A stretch of DNA of 64,000 nt from Mycolicibacter algericus DSM 45454 (GCF_002086455.1 NZ_MVHC01000002.1:248001-312000), one strand, 5' to 3'. Counted from the first letter of the stretch, positions 8,903-19,193 are shown. Notes: generated by a model not told the origin, from the sequence alone. Program-made: numbers and translations.

Positions 8903-11814
8903 TCAAACGCATCCGCAACCAGCTCGATCAGCAGCAGGACCCGCACGTCAAGCGACCGTTCTTCGCACACATGCTGCGCGTCTTCGCGGTGCCGATCATC
9001 ATCGCCTGGATCGTGCTCACCGTCATCGTGAACGTTCTTGTGCCCCAGCTGGAAGTGATCTCCGAGGAGCACTCCGCACCGCTGGCGCCGATGGACGCGC
9101 CGTCGATGATCGCCAGTCAGCTGGTCGGTGAGAACTTCCAGGAGTACAAGTCCAACAGCACCGTGATGATGGTCGTCGTCGGCGAGGACGAGCTCGGCGA
9201 CGATGCCCACCACTACTACGACGAGATCGTCAAGAAGCTGGTCGCCGACACCGACCACGTCGAGCACGCGCAAGACTTCTGGCGAGACCGGCTGACCGCG
9301 GCGGGCGTGCAGAGCTCCGACGCCAAAGCGGCCTACATCATGCTCAACCTGGTCGGCAACCAGGGCATGACCGAAGCCAACGATTCGGTGGTGGCGGTCC
9401 GCAAGGCCATCGACGACACACCGGCGCCACCCGGAGTGCAGGCCTACGTCGCCGGGCCGGCGGCGCTGACGGCCGACCTGCGGGAGATCGGCGACGCCAG
9501 CCTGGTGAAGATCACCCTGTTCACCATCGCCGCGATCGCGGTCATGCTGCTGATCGTCTTCCGCTCGTTCGGCGCGATGTTGACGCAGCTGTTCCTGACC
9601 CTGTTGGAATTGATCTGCGCTCGTGGTGTCGTCGCCTTCCTCGGCTTCAACAACGTCATGGGCCTGACGACGTTCGCGGTCAACATCATGGTGATGCTGG
9701 CCATCGCCGCCGGCACCGACTACGGCATCTTCTTGATCGGCCGCTACCGCGAGGCCCGGCTGGCCGGCGAGGAGCGGGTCGACGCCTACTACACCACCGT
9801 GCGCAGTGTCACCCCCGTCGTGCTCGGATCGGGGCTGACCATCGCCGGGGCGTCGGCGGTGCTGTACTTCACCCGGCTGCCCTACTTCCACACCATGGGC
9901 ATTCCGGTATCGGTGGGCATGATCGTCGTGGTCGCCGCGGCGCTCACCCTGGGACCCGCCATGCTGGTCGTGGTCACCAGCTTCGGGCTGCTCGACCCCA
10001 AACCGGCCAAGCCGGGCGGGTTCTGGCGCCGTGCCGGGATCTCGGTGGTGCGCTGGCCCGCACCGATCATGGTGGCGAGCCTGGCCATCATCATGATCGG
10101 GCTCGTCGCCCTACCCGGCTTCAAACCCGGCTACGACGACCGGCAGTATCTGCCCAAGGACACACCGGTCAACGTCGCCTATGCCGCCGCCGAGAAGCAC
10201 TTCTCGGCGGCCCGGATGGCGCCGGACATCACCATGGTGACCTCCGACCACGACATGCGTAACCCGGCCGACATGCTGGTCCTGGACCGGGTCGCCAAGA
10301 ACATCATGCGGGTACACGGCATTGCGATGATCCAGGACATCACCCGCCCGCTGGGGATTCCGCTTCAGCACAGCTCGATTCCGTTTCAGCTGAGCGCCGC
10401 CAACCAGCTGATGATGCAGAACATGAAGACGCTCAAGGACCGGATCAAAGACATCGACACGATCTCCCAGCAGTTGGACAAGGACATCTCGCTACTCATC
10501 GAGATGTACGGCTACCTGCAGGAGGTGGACCGGACCTTCGACGACACCGCCGAAGTCACCCGGCGCACGGTGGAAGTCACCGATCGGATCCGCGATCACC
10601 TCGCCGACTTCGACGACCAGTTCCGGCCGCTGCGCAGCTACTTCTACTGGGAACCACACTGTTTCGACATCCCGATGTGCTGGGCACTGCGGAGCACATT
10701 CGACACCACCGACGGCGTCGACCAACTCTCCGAGGAGATGCACAACCTCTCCGCAGACATCACCAAGACGGCCCGACTGCTGCCGCAGGCGGTCGAGTTG
10801 CTGCCGGCCGTGGTGGACACCATGAAGATCATGCGCGGTCTGGTGTTGACCGTGCACTCGACGTTCTCGGCGTTCATCAACCAGATGGAGGATCTGAGCA
10901 ACACCCAGATCATGATGGGCCAGAGTTTCGACGACTCGAAGAACGACGATTTCTTCTACCTTCCCGCAGAAGCCTTCGACAACAAGGACTTCCAGACCGG
11001 GCTGCGGTTGTTCATGTCGCCGGACGGAAAGTCGGCGCGCTTCTTCGTAACCCACCAGACCTATCCGGCCACCGCCGAGGGCATCAAGCGGGTCGAACCG
11101 GAACGGATCGCCGCGCAGGAGGCCCTCAAGCAGTCGTCGTTGTCGGACGCCAAGGTCTACGTCGGCGGGATGGCCGCCCTCTACGAGGACATGCAGAACG
11201 GCGCCAAGTATGACCTGTTGATCGCGGTGGTCGCGTCGCTGACGCTGATCTTCCTGATCATGATGATGATCACCCGTTCGCTGGTGGCCGCCGCGGTGAT
11301 CCTGGGCACCGCGTCCAGTTCGATCGCCGCGTCCTTCGGTATCTCGGTGCTGATCTGGCAACACATCTTCGGTCAACATATCTACTGGGTGACCTTGGTG
11401 CTGGCGGTGATCGTGCTGCTGGCGGTCGGGTCGGACTACAACCTGCTGCTGGTCTCCCGGTTCGAAGAGGAGATCCATGCCGGGCTCAAGACCGGCTATA
11501 TCCGGGCGATGGCCGGCAGCGGTGGCGTGGTGACGTCGGCGGGCATGGTGTTCGCGGCGACCATGGGCATCATGTTCTTCTCCGATCTCAAGGCGATCGG
11601 CATGTACGGCACCACCGTGGCGATCGGGTTGCTGCTCGACACCTTCGTGGTCCGCGCATTCTTCATGCCGTCGATCGCGACGCTGTTGGGCAAGTGGTTC
11701 TGGTGGCCGCAGGTGGTCCGGCCGTGGGGTCCCAATAAGAACATCCGCGGCATCGCGGCGCACCGTCCGCATTCCGAGCCCACCGCCGACACCGACAGGT
11801 TTGCCACGCAGTAG
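8899..11814 (+). CDS. MmpL-family RND transporter
   Basis: RND-superfamily transporter of 971 aa in the size class of MmpL4/MmpL5. It has two six-helix membrane blocks. Asp-Tyr pairs lie in helix 4 (GTDYG, D274-Y275) and helix 10 (GSDYN, D846-Y847), the proton-relay residues of this family. Between the halves, residues about 510-668 form a helical hairpin-like stretch rich in heptad patterns. It is interrupted by two Cys near its tip (EPHCFDIPMCWALR), as in the MmpL4/5 class where a coiled coil projects across the periplasm. With MmpS it probably exports a siderophore-, lipid- or drug-like compound. No siderophore genes are nearby, so the cargo is unknown. Confidence 0.92.
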   Translation: MIKRIRNQLDQQQDPHVKRPFFAHMLRVFAVPIIIAWIVLTVIVNVLVPQLEVISEEHSAPLAPMDAPSMIASQLVGENFQEYKSNSTVMMVVVGEDELGDDAHHYYDEIVKKLVADTDHVEHAQDFWRDRLTAAGVQSSDAKAAYIMLNLVGNQGMTEANDSVVAVRKAIDDTPAPPGVQAYVAGPAALTADLREIGDASLVKITLFTIAAIAVMLLIVFRSFGAMLTQLFLTLLELICARGVVAFLGFNNVMGLTTFAVNIMVMLAIAAGTDYGIFLIGRYREARLAGEERVDAYYTTVRSVTPVVLGSGLTIAGASAVLYFTRLPYFHTMGIPVSVGMIVVVAAALTLGPAMLVVVTSFGLLDPKPAKPGGFWRRAGISVVRWPAPIMVASLAIIMIGLVALPGFKPGYDDRQYLPKDTPVNVAYAAAEKHFSAARMAPDITMVTSDHDMRNPADMLVLDRVAKNIMRVHGIAMIQDITRPLGIPLQHSSIPFQLSAANQLMMQNMKTLKDRIKDIDTISQQLDKDISLLIEMYGYLQEVDRTFDDTAEVTRRTVEVTDRIRDHLADFDDQFRPLRSYFYWEPHCFDIPMCWALRSTFDTTDGVDQLSEEMHNLSADITKTARLLPQAVELLPAVVDTMKIMRGLVLTVHSTFSAFINQMEDLSNTQIMMGQSFDDSKNDDFFYLPAEAFDNKDFQTGLRLFMSPDGKSARFFVTHQTYPATAEGIKRVEPERIAAQEALKQSSLSDAKVYVGGMAALYEDMQNGAKYDLLIAVVASLTLIFLIMMMITRSLVAAAVILGTASSSIAASFGISVLIWQHIFGQHIYWVTLVLAVIVLLAVGSDYNLLLVSRFEEEIHAGLKTGYIRAMAGSGGVVTSAGMVFAATMGIMFFSDLKAIGMYGTTVAIGLLLDTFVVRAFFMPSIATLLGKWFWWPQVVRPWGPNKNIRGIAAHRPHSEPTADTDRFATQ

Positions 11815-11821
11815 AACGTGG

Positions 11822-12673
11822 TCAGACCTGGCCGGGGCCCGCGGTGGGATCGACGTCGACACAGACCGCCACCGCGCCCGCCCCGACGTGAAGCGCCAAC
11901 GTCGAACCCAGGCCGGTGATGAGGGCCGGTGCGCAGGCCGGTAACCGCTCGGCCAACGCGTCGGCCACCTCACGAGCCCCTTCCGGATTGGCGACGTGAT
12001 GCACGGCCAATGCGGCCGGCCGATCGCCTACCACCTCACAGACGCGGTCGATCATCGAGGCGACGGCCTTGCCGACAGTGCGGATGCGCTGTGCCAACAC
12101 GAGTTTTCCGTCATCGACGGCGAGCAGCGGCTTGAGCGACAACGCGGTGCCCAGCCAGGCCGCCGCGCTGCCGATCCGGCCGCTGCGGCGCAGGTTGTCC
12201 AGCCGGTGCACGATCAGATAGGCGTGGCTGCGCAGCACAGCCGCATCCGCCGCGGCCACCACGGCGTCGATGTCGGCGCCGCCGGCGGCAGCGCGCGCGG
12301 CGGCCAGCGCCGCGAACCCGGTGCCCATCGCCGCAGACCGCGAGTCGACGACCCTGACCCCGGAGAACTGGGTGGCGACGTGTTCGGCGGCGCCGAACGT
12401 GCCGGACAACGCCGCCGAGATGTGGACCGCCACCACGCCGTCGCCACCGCTGTCGGCCAGCGCGGCCCGGTAGGCGTCGGTGAGTTCCTCCGGATTGGTT
12501 CCGGCCGTGCTGACGCCGTCGCGGGCATAGATGTCCTCGGGCACCTCATCGATGCCGTCGCGCAGATCGGCGCCGTCGAGCAGAATGTGCAGCGGAACCA
12601 CCCGGATACCCCATCGGTCGCGCAGCTCCACGGGCAGGCACGCCGACGAATCGGTGATGACGGTGACGGTCAT
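11822..12673 (-). CDS. DegV-family fatty-acid-binding protein
   Basis: DegV-family protein of 283 aa (Rv2417c position). These two-domain proteins bind a fatty-acid carboxylate and in Firmicutes serve as the FakB subunit of fatty acid kinase; mycobacterial partners are unclear. Seen here: the N-terminal VTVITDSSACLP motif, the central DGVSTAGTNPEE stretch, HISAALSGTFGAAEHVA (the SGT ligand loop) and the C-terminal VHHVANPEGA motif. It is the last gene of the minus-strand run from nadD, 7 bases after octT. A lipid-binding role would suit the neighbouring methylglucose lipopolysaccharide genes, which control fatty-acid chain length; that link is inference. Confidence 0.85.
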   Translation of the reverse strand: MTVTVITDSSACLPVELRDRWGIRVVPLHILLDGADLRDGIDEVPEDIYARDGVSTAGTNPEELTDAYRAALADSGGDGVVAVHISAALSGTFGAAEHVATQFSGVRVVDSRSAAMGTGFAALAAARAAAGGADIDAVVAAADAAVLRSHAYLIVHRLDNLRRSGRIGSAAAWLGTALSLKPLLAVDDGKLVLAQRIRTVGKAVASMIDRVCEVVGDRPAALAVHHVANPEGAREVADALAERLPACAPALITGLGSTLALHVGAGAVAVCVDVDPTAGPGQV

Positions 12674-12680
12674 GGACAGG

Positions 12681-13430
12681 TCATGCCGACGATCCGGGCA
12701 CGCCCGCCTCAGCCAGCGCTTTGAGCATCAGTTCGGCGACGGCCCGGTGCGCTTCGAAGTTCCAGTGGATGCCATCCGGGTTGGCCCGCCCGCTCATGAC
12801 CTCGTCGGCCACCGCCGCCTTCAGATCGACCAGCGTGATGTCCTGGCGCTGCGCCCACTGCGTGATCGCGTGCACCGTCGGCTCCCGCCCCTGGTGGGCC
12901 CGACCATAGGTGTCGGCGATGTGAACTGACGGCAGGCAGGCCACAATCGGGATTCCTGGCCGGTTGAAGTCGATTGCGCCCCTAGTCATCTCGAGATAGT
13001 CGGCGGTAAGCTGCGGCGGCAGTGCCGCTCGCGCCCGCGGCGAGAACCTCGGCTGCAGCCAGCCGTATCCATCGCGGACCCAGCGCCGCAGCCGGGGCGG
13101 GCGCACATACCGGATCAACTCGCGCAGCGCAGTCGGCCACACCGAGGGCAGCGAGTCCATCCCGCTGGTGGCGATGATGACGGCCCCGGCACGAGGCAGG
13201 GCGGCCCAGGCGCGCGGGTCCTGGGTGGCCGCCCACCACACGTCCCGGCTGGTCCAGCCGATCCGTCCGATCAGCTCGACGTCCCAGCCGAGTTGCGCGC
13301 CGACGATGTTCGGCCATATCCGCGGGTCGTCGGCCGGCAGCCCGCCGGTGGGTCCGTAGTACGACAGCGAGTCGGCAAAGATCAGCAACGCGGGGCGCTT
13401 CTCGGCCGGCGGCAGCGGTTCAGAGGACAT
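12681..13430 (-). CDS. octT: OctT-like diglucosylglycerate octanoyltransferase (SGNH fold)
   Basis: SGNH/GDSL-type acyltransferase of 249 aa, matching Rv2418c, which octanoylates diglucosylglycerate, an early step of methylglucose lipopolysaccharide synthesis. Seen: the nucleophile block near residue 20 ([13 protein letters not shown], a variant GDS motif with Ala before Asp-Ser), the central ATSGMDSLP, and the C-terminal PDGIHWN with the Asp and His of the triad. I chose ATG at 13430, giving an 11-base overlap with the end of gpgP; a longer start at 13463 adds only residues lying in gpgP. It sits between gpgP and degV in a coupled operon, which supports the pathway assignment. Confidence 0.82.
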   Translation of the reverse strand: MSSEPLPPAEKRPALLIFADSLSYYGPTGGLPADDPRIWPNIVGAQLGWDVELIGRIGWTSRDVWWAATQDPRAWAALPRAGAVIIATSGMDSLPSVWPTALRELIRYVRPPRLRRWVRDGYGWLQPRFSPRARAALPPQLTADYLEMTRGAIDFNRPGIPIVACLPSVHIADTYGRAHQGREPTVHAITQWAQRQDITLVDLKAAVADEVMSGRANPDGIHWNFEAHRAVAELMLKALAEAGVPGSSA

Positions 13431-14100
13431 CGCCGGCCACCTGCGCTGAAGCGTTCCAGACATCGAGACGCCAACGCACGTCAGCGAAGTCGTCAGCTCC
13501 GCCGGAATCGTCGGAATACCCGCTGAGCTGGGTCCAACTGGCGTTGGCCATCCCGCCCAGCGCCGGCCAGTTCTCGACCGGAAGACGCAGCAGCGCAGCG
13601 GTCAGCGCAGCGATCAGGCCGCCGTGGGCGACGAGCACCGCCGGCCGGTCCGCCTCGTCGGCGCTCCCCCAGGCCGGCTCACCGGCCACCAACTCGGCGA
13701 CCAGCGGTTCGCTGCGCGCGGCCACGTCCACCCTGCTCTCCCCGCCGTGCGGAGCCCACCGGGCATCATCGCGCCACGCCAACCGCGCACCCGGTGCCGC
13801 GGCGTCGACCTCTTCGTGGGTCAGCCCCTGCCAGTCACCCAGGTGCGTTTCGCGCAACCGCGTGTCGACCCGGACCGGCAGCCCGTTGTGCTCGGCCAGC
13901 ACCGTGGCGGTGTCGTAGGCGCGCCACAGATCCGACGACACGATCAGCAACGGGTGGCGCTTGCGCAACACCTCGGCCGCCGCTTCCGCCTGCGCGCGAC
14001 CGAGGTCGCTCAGGACGGTGTCCAGCTGGCCTTGCATGCGGCTGCCGGCGTTGAACTCCGTCTGGCCGTGCCGTAACAGGATCAGCCGCCGGACCCTCAC
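13420..14100 (-). CDS. gpgP: Glucosyl-3-phosphoglycerate phosphatase
   Basis: Histidine-phosphatase-superfamily enzyme of 226 aa matching Rv2419c, which dephosphorylates glucosyl-3-phosphoglycerate in methylglucose lipopolysaccharide synthesis. The catalytic [12 protein letters not shown] motif is at about residues 5-17, the acid/base region is [12 protein letters not shown], and the second histidine block is [12 protein letters not shown]. The start is a GTG at 14100 whose last two bases are the first two of the rsfS stop (GTGA overlap). The protein then begins VRVRRL, as in homologues; a longer start adds unrelated residues. Translational coupling to rsfS is clear from the overlap. Confidence 0.9.
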   Translation of the reverse strand: MRVRRLILLRHGQTEFNAGSRMQGQLDTVLSDLGRAQAEAAAEVLRKRHPLLIVSSDLWRAYDTATVLAEHNGLPVRVDTRLRETHLGDWQGLTHEEVDAAAPGARLAWRDDARWAPHGGESRVDVAARSEPLVAELVAGEPAWGSADEADRPAVLVAHGGLIAALTAALLRLPVENWPALGGMANASWTQLSGYSDDSGGADDFADVRWRLDVWNASAQVAGDVL

Positions 14101-14483
14101 GACGCGTCCTCCGGGGCCGGGGCAGGACCCAGGTCGACCGGCACCACGGGGCAGTCCTTCCACAGCCGGTCGAGCGCATAGAAGTCACGCTCGTCCTGAT
14201 GTTGGATGTGCACGACGATGTCGACGTAGTCCAGCAGCGTCCAGCGGCCCTCGCGGGTGCCCTCGCGGCGCGCCGGCTTGTAGCCGGCCAGCCGCATCTT
14301 CTCCTCCACCTCGTCGACGATCGCGTTGACCTGCCGTTCGTTGGACGCCGAGGCGATGACGAAGCAGTCGGTGATGACCAGCTGGTCCGAGACGTCGATG
14401 ACGACGACATCGGTGGCCAGCTTGGCGGCGGCGGCCACCGCGGCCGCCCTCGCCATGTCGATCGCCTCTGAGCCGGCCGTCAT
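14097..14483 (-). CDS. rsfS: Ribosome silencing factor RsfS
   Basis: Ribosomal silencing factor of 128 aa (Rv2420c). It binds L14 on the 50S subunit and blocks subunit joining when nutrients fall. The conserved core reads [26 protein letters not shown] (given here only to identify positions about 25-50), followed by an EGRWTLLDY motif and [11 protein letters not shown], all typical of the RsfS/Iojap fold. ATG at 14483 overlaps the nadD stop by four bases (ATGA), a spacing conserved in actinobacteria, so translation is coupled. The C-terminus has a short Pro/Ala tail. Confidence 0.93.
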   Translation of the reverse strand: MTAGSEAIDMARAAAVAAAAKLATDVVVIDVSDQLVITDCFVIASASNERQVNAIVDEVEEKMRLAGYKPARREGTREGRWTLLDYVDIVVHIQHQDERDFYALDRLWKDCPVVPVDLGPAPAPEDAS

Positions 14484-15157
14484 GCGTTGTTCCCGGCGGC
14501 CAGGCTGGTGGATCGGCCCACCGCCTTGTTGGCGTCCGAGCCGTCGCCGCCACGGTAGAGCCGGCGTTTGGACACATACTGCACAACGCCGTCGGGCATC
14601 AGGTACCACAGCGGCCGACGCTGCTCGGCGCGCTCGCGACAGTCCGTCGACGAGATCGCCAACGCCGGAATCTCCACCAGTGTCAACGCATGCTCCTCCA
14701 GTTCGCCCAGCACACCGGTGATGTGGTCATGCCGCAGCTCGTATCCGGGCCGGCTGACCCCCACGAACCGCGCCAGGTCGAACAGCTCCTCCCAGCCCTG
14801 CCAGGACAGAATCGACGCCAACGCGTCGGCACCGGTGATGAAGTACAGCTCGGAATCGGGGTTCAGCGCATGCAGGTCTTGCAATGTGTCGCGCGTGTAG
14901 GTGGGACCGGCCCGGTCGATGTCCACCCGGCTCACCGAGAAGCGCGGATTGGACGCTGTGGCGATCACCGTCATCAGGTACCGGTCCTCGGCCGCCGAGA
15001 CGTGCCGATCCTTCTGCCAGGGCTGGCCGCTGGGCACGAAGACGACCTCGTCCAGCGCGAATTTGTGGGCTACCTCGCTGGCCGCGACCAGGTGGCCGTA
15101 ATGGATGGGATCGAACGTCCCGCCCATCACCCCCAGCCTGCGTAGCCCGACATGCAT
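14480..15157 (-). CDS. nadD: Nicotinate-nucleotide adenylyltransferase
   Basis: NadD, 225 aa, adenylylates nicotinate mononucleotide in NAD synthesis. The nucleotidyltransferase motif [11 protein letters not shown] lies at residues 12-22 and the C-terminal [10 protein letters not shown] is a variant of the family's ISST.(I)R.R motif. [10 protein letters not shown] and [10 protein letters not shown] are also typical. ATG at 15157 gives the family N-terminus; an in-frame extension to 15316 crosses the divergent methyltransferase start and is rejected. First gene of the minus-strand operon nadD-rsfS-gpgP-octT-degV. About 105 bases separate it from the divergent gene and must contain its promoter. 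Confidence 0.93.
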   Translation of the reverse strand: MHVGLRRLGVMGGTFDPIHYGHLVAASEVAHKFALDEVVFVPSGQPWQKDRHVSAAEDRYLMTVIATASNPRFSVSRVDIDRAGPTYTRDTLQDLHALNPDSELYFITGADALASILSWQGWEELFDLARFVGVSRPGYELRHDHITGVLGELEEHALTLVEIPALAISSTDCRERAEQRRPLWYLMPDGVVQYVSKRRLYRGGDGSDANKAVGRSTSLAAGNNA

Positions 15158-15263
15158 GGTTGGCCAGCTTACTGGACCAGCAGAAACGGCATCACCGGAC
15201 GGCCGCCGGCCGGTTAGCGCCGTTGGCGCGGCAAAGCGTCCCCGGATCGTGTAGAAGAAGGCG

Positions 15264-16307
15264 GTGGAAGATTTCTCTCCGAGATCAGATGTGGCGCGAT
15301 CGGCGAAGGACGCCATGCGGCGGCGTTTCTACACCCGGGCCCAGATCAACGGCGACATCCGGCTGCCGGCGGTGCCGAGCTTGCTCGACGAGTACGTGTC
15401 GATGTGCGACGCGGTATTCGCGGGACTGGGCAAACCCTTCAATGAGCAAGAACTTGCGCATCTTAGGAGCGTGATACAGGGCCAGCTGGCCGCCGCCTAT
15501 GCGGCATCGGTGCGTTCACACATTGTCATCTCCTACAACGCTCCGGTCGGCCCATCGCTGAACTACACGGTCCGTGCGCAATGGTCCTCGGTCGCAGCGG
15601 CATACGAGAGTTGGCTGTCGACGCGGGAACCGCCGTTGTTCGGCACGGAACCGGACGCCCGGATCTGGCAGATCTCCGGCGAAGTCGACGATCCATCCGC
15701 TCATCGGATACTCGAAATCGGCGCGGGCACCGGCCGTAACGCGCTGGCGCTGGCACGTCGCGGGCATCCTGTCGACGTCGTGGAGATGACCCCGAAGTTC
15801 GCCGAGATCCTCAGGCAGGAGGCGGAACGCGACTCGTTGGACGTGCGAGTCATCGTCCGCGACGTGTTCGCCGACGCCGACGACCTGCGCGACGATTACG
15901 ACCTGATCGTGCTCTCGGAGGTGTTGACCGATTTCCGGTCGACGCAACAGCTACGCAGTCTTTTCGAGCTCGCCGCTCAGCGCCTTGTTCCCGGTGGACG
16001 GCTGGTTTTCAACAGCTTCCTGGCATGCGACGGGTACCAGCCCGACGAGGCCGCTCGCGAATTTTGTCAGCAGGTGTACTCGGGCCTGTTCACCCGTGAT
16101 GAGATGTCGATCGCCACGGCCGGCTTACCGCTCGCACTGCTGTCTGATGAGTCGGTCCACGATTACGAGAAAGCACATCTGCCCGACGGCGCCTGGCCAC
16201 CCACCAGCTGGTACATCGACTGGGTGAGCGGACTCGACGCGTTCAGGACCTCGCGCGAGGACAGCCCGATCGAGTTGCGCTGGCTGGTGTTCGAGCGGAC
16301 ACGCTGA
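15264..16307 (+). CDS. Class I SAM-dependent methyltransferase, orphan
   Basis: Predicted S-adenosylmethionine-dependent methyltransferase of 347 aa, GTG start. The Rossmann motif I ([19 protein letters not shown]) is at about residues 153-171, followed by [10 protein letters not shown] (acidic end of strand beta-2) and [11 protein letters not shown] (motif IV region). An N-terminal helical part of about 140 aa precedes the catalytic domain and is not recognised. Substrate unknown. It is transcribed toward a LuxR-type regulator gene 130 bases downstream and lies where H37Rv has Rv2422-Rv2424c, which look unrelated, so it belongs to a variable segment. Base composition is slightly less GC-biased than its neighbours by eye, which fits acquisition but does not prove it. 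Confidence 0.75.
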   Translation: MEDFSPRSDVARSAKDAMRRRFYTRAQINGDIRLPAVPSLLDEYVSMCDAVFAGLGKPFNEQELAHLRSVIQGQLAAAYAASVRSHIVISYNAPVGPSLNYTVRAQWSSVAAAYESWLSTREPPLFGTEPDARIWQISGEVDDPSAHRILEIGAGTGRNALALARRGHPVDVVEMTPKFAEILRQEAERDSLDVRVIVRDVFADADDLRDDYDLIVLSEVLTDFRSTQQLRSLFELAAQRLVPGGRLVFNSFLACDGYQPDEAAREFCQQVYSGLFTRDEMSIATAGLPLALLSDESVHDYEKAHLPDGAWPPTSWYIDWVSGLDAFRTSREDSPIELRWLVFERTR

Positions 16308-16388
16308 CCGGCGGAGCGGGTAGCCGCCACCGCTCGGTGATCACTCGCCCTGGCAAAGCATTCCCGGGGCGCATTCGCAGCTGCCTCC

Positions 16389-16418
16389 CAAACGTTTTTA
16401 CGCATTCGTCAACGTTTG
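16389..16418. promoter_or_regulatory. Inverted repeat upstream of the LuxR-type gene, possible operator
   Basis: Perfect 8-base arms CAAACGTT (16389-16396) and AACGTTTG (16411-16418) are separated by 14 bases, so equivalent bases are 22 apart, two helical turns. The site ends 19 bases before the ATG of the regulator gene and sits in an unusually AT-rich pocket. A third AACGT-like element (GAAACGT) follows at about 16431. It could be an autoregulatory site or bind another dimeric factor. Confidence 0.45.
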
Positions 16419-16437
16419 TATTTCAAGCCGGAAACGT

Positions 16438-19155
16438 ATGTTCCCCCCGGTACCGCAGCGTAACTTTGGCGGCACGCAGTTGTCCCGGGGGAGGTCGGAA
16501 CTTTTGCGCACAACGGCTGAGACTTCGTCCGCGTGGCCGATCGTCGGTCGCGACGACGAACTGCGCGCAGCGCTGGCGACGCTCGGGCCGGATTCTGAGT
16601 ACCAGGGCATCGCGTTGGTCGGGGACAGCGGCGTCGGCAAATCGACGCTCGCCCGCGCCCTCGGTGCCCGCCTCACCGCGGCCGGGCGCGCGGTCCGGTT
16701 CGTGCTGGGCACCCAGACCGGGTTTGACGTACCGCTCGGGGCATTCTCCCGGTCGGTGACGGTCGATGCAACCTGCGAACCGGCTGCGATGTTAGCGATA
16801 GCGCACCAGAACCTCGCGGCCGCAGAGCGCCCGGTGATCGTCGTCGACGACGCCCAACTGCTGGACCCATTGTCTGCCACCCTGATCTATCAGCTTGCCG
16901 CCGAGGGTACCGCGCAACTGATCGTGGTGATCCGTTCCGGCGAAACGCTCCTCGACGCGGTGACCGCGCTGCTCAAAGAACAGCTGCTGTTGAGCATGCG
17001 CATCAACCCGTTCACCCGCGAACAGACCGGTGAGCTCGCACGCCGTGTGCTCGGTGGTGTCGTCAGCGCACAAGTGGTCAACCGGTTACACGACCGAAGT
17101 GGGGGAAGCCCGCTGTATCTGCGCGGACTGCTGCGGGCCGGCCGCGACAACGGCGTGCTGGTGTTGGACGAGTACGGCTGGCAGCTCAAGGGGCCACTGC
17201 ACGCCGACCAGGAACTCTCTGTCCTGCTGGGATTTCGGCTCCAAGCACTCACTCCGGACGAGCTGGAGGCACTCGAGATTCTCGCGGTCGCCGAGTTGCT
17301 GGACTGGGAAGTCTTCCGAGAACTCTGTTCTTCCGAAGCTGTTTCCGAACTGGAACGTCATCGCTTGATTCACCTGACCTCCGACGGCGGGGGAACTCTG
17401 GTCCAGGTGACCCACCCGATTTTCGGCGAGGCGGTGCTCGAACGTATCGGTGTGGTGCGCTCGCGCCGACTCAACGGGTTGCTGTTCAACGCCTTTGACA
17501 AGTACCTGCGGAGAGGCGGCCGGCGGCTGCGGTTGCCCGACGTTCGCGGCAGAATCCGGATGGCCCAGTTCATGATCTGCAGCGACCTGGAGCCTGACTT
17601 CGAGTTGATCATCGGCGCAGCGGTGCGGGCGGCGGCGATGTCCAACCTCGCCCATGCAGAAGAGCTGGCCCGCTTTGCATTTGACCGCGACGGTGGCTTA
17701 CCGGCGGCACTCGTGCTCGGGGACACACTGTTGTGGCAAGGCCGAGGAGACGAAGCCGAATCGGTACTGACCGATGTCGGCCTCGACGGTGCCGACAGCG
17801 TCTCGATCGTTGACTGGGCTTGTGTTCGCGCATCGAATCTCTTCTGGAACTGCGGTGAGATCGATTCAGCACAACAGGTTCTGGCCGAGGTCAGGGGCCG
17901 CGCCCACTCGAAAGCCAGCACCGCGCTGGTCCATGCTCTCGAGACGGCTTTCGCGTTCTTCACCGGCGACCTGGCAACGGCACTCCGGGCCGGACCGTCG
18001 TTCTGCGAAGCAGATGTATCGCCGACGGCGACGGCCTTGGCCGCCCTGCCGACCGCACACGCACTCGCCAAAACAGGGCGCTTCGGCGAAGTGACCGGAA
18101 TCGCTCAGATCGGATTGCACGCCGCTGCGCGCAGTCGCTCCGGGATGATTCGATTCGGTCTCGGTGTCGCCGAGGTCACCGCACTCGTCGACGCCGGTGA
18201 TTACTCCGCCGCTGAACGAGCCGCGGAACGCTATGCCACCATGGCTGCCGGGGTGCCGGAATCCGATGCGATGGTCGGTGTGCTGGTCGGCCTGGTACAC
18301 CTGGCACGCGGCCAATTGCCATTGGCAGCTTCGCTGTTTCAGGACTCGACGCCGGTATTGACAAACGCCGCTCCATCGCTGTGGCCGATGCTGGCGAACG
18401 CTTGGTCCGCTCAAGCCGAAGCGGCGCGGGGCAACGCCGTGTCGGCGTCGATCGCACTGCGACATTGCGAAGAGGCCTACGGACCGCAAATCGCTGCGTT
18501 CCTACCGGAAGTGGAGCTTGCCCGAGCCTGGGAGCGGGTAGCGCACGGTCAGACCTCCGATGCCCGGTCCCTCGCGCTGCGAGCGGCACAGATCGCCCGC
18601 CGATCCGGTATGGCCGCTGTCGAGATGCGCGCGCTGCACACCGCGGTCCGATTCGGCGACCGATCGCACGCCGATCGGCTGGCAGATCTCGCGGAGGTGC
18701 TGGACGCCCCGTTGCCGAATGCGATTGCCGCGCATGCTCGTGGCTTGGCCGACCGCAACGCCGATCTGTTGAGCGCCACGTCGGACCGGTTCGCGATCAT
18801 GGGTGCCTTCGCATCCGCCGCCGATGCGGCGGCGCAGGCATCGAGCGAGTACGGCCGCGCCGGTCAACGCGGCAAGCAGTTGGAATTGTCAACGCGGACC
18901 CAATGGTTGGCCGGGCAGGGCGAGATCCGCACACCGGCCGTCGCGGCGGTGACTCAGCCACTGCCGATCACCGACCGTGAACGCGAGATCGCGATGCTCG
19001 TTGCAGCGGGCCTACCCAACCGTCAGATCGCCGATCGGCTTTCCGTTTCGGTACGGACCGTGGACGGTCATCTCTACCGGATGTTCGCCAAACTGGGTAT
19101 CACGCGGCGCGATGAGCTGATCCGGCTGCTCGACGGGGTCCAATCGCGGGCTTGA
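16438..19155 (+). CDS. Large LuxR-family ATPase transcriptional regulator (LAL type)
   Basis: Regulator of 905 aa with the LAL/STAND layout. An N-terminal P-loop ATPase has Walker A GDSGVGKST at residues 62-70 and a Walker B-like VIVVDDAQ near 135. A long helical middle region of TPR-like repeats runs over about 390-830. The C-terminal LuxR-type helix-turn-helix is at about 845-900 (TDREREIAMLVAAGLPNRQI, then SVRTVDGHL). Such proteins sense a ligand through the ATPase/TPR part and activate nearby genes. It lies between an orphan methyltransferase and the convergent PGRS gene; either may be a target. Possible alternative starts just downstream would trim about 25 unconserved residues. Effector unknown. 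Confidence 0.88.
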   Translation: MFPPVPQRNFGGTQLSRGRSELLRTTAETSSAWPIVGRDDELRAALATLGPDSEYQGIALVGDSGVGKSTLARALGARLTAAGRAVRFVLGTQTGFDVPLGAFSRSVTVDATCEPAAMLAIAHQNLAAAERPVIVVDDAQLLDPLSATLIYQLAAEGTAQLIVVIRSGETLLDAVTALLKEQLLLSMRINPFTREQTGELARRVLGGVVSAQVVNRLHDRSGGSPLYLRGLLRAGRDNGVLVLDEYGWQLKGPLHADQELSVLLGFRLQALTPDELEALEILAVAELLDWEVFRELCSSEAVSELERHRLIHLTSDGGGTLVQVTHPIFGEAVLERIGVVRSRRLNGLLFNAFDKYLRRGGRRLRLPDVRGRIRMAQFMICSDLEPDFELIIGAAVRAAAMSNLAHAEELARFAFDRDGGLPAALVLGDTLLWQGRGDEAESVLTDVGLDGADSVSIVDWACVRASNLFWNCGEIDSAQQVLAEVRGRAHSKASTALVHALETAFAFFTGDLATALRAGPSFCEADVSPTATALAALPTAHALAKTGRFGEVTGIAQIGLHAAARSRSGMIRFGLGVAEVTALVDAGDYSAAERAAERYATMAAGVPESDAMVGVLVGLVHLARGQLPLAASLFQDSTPVLTNAAPSLWPMLANAWSAQAEAARGNAVSASIALRHCEEAYGPQIAAFLPEVELARAWERVAHGQTSDARSLALRAAQIARRSGMAAVEMRALHTAVRFGDRSHADRLADLAEVLDAPLPNAIAAHARGLADRNADLLSATSDRFAIMGAFASAADAAAQASSEYGRAGQRGKQLELSTRTQWLAGQGEIRTPAVAAVTQPLPITDREREIAMLVAAGLPNRQIADRLSVSVRTVDGHLYRMFAKLGITRRDELIRLLDGVQSRA

Positions 19156-19193
19156 GCCCAACACCTGGCGCTGACCATGGTCCATTCATGACC

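Noticed and set aside
10492..11973. Minus-strand frame of 493 codons
   Set aside because: Antisense to the MmpL coding region, with His/Arg-rich composition typical of reverse-frame translation of GC-rich genes.
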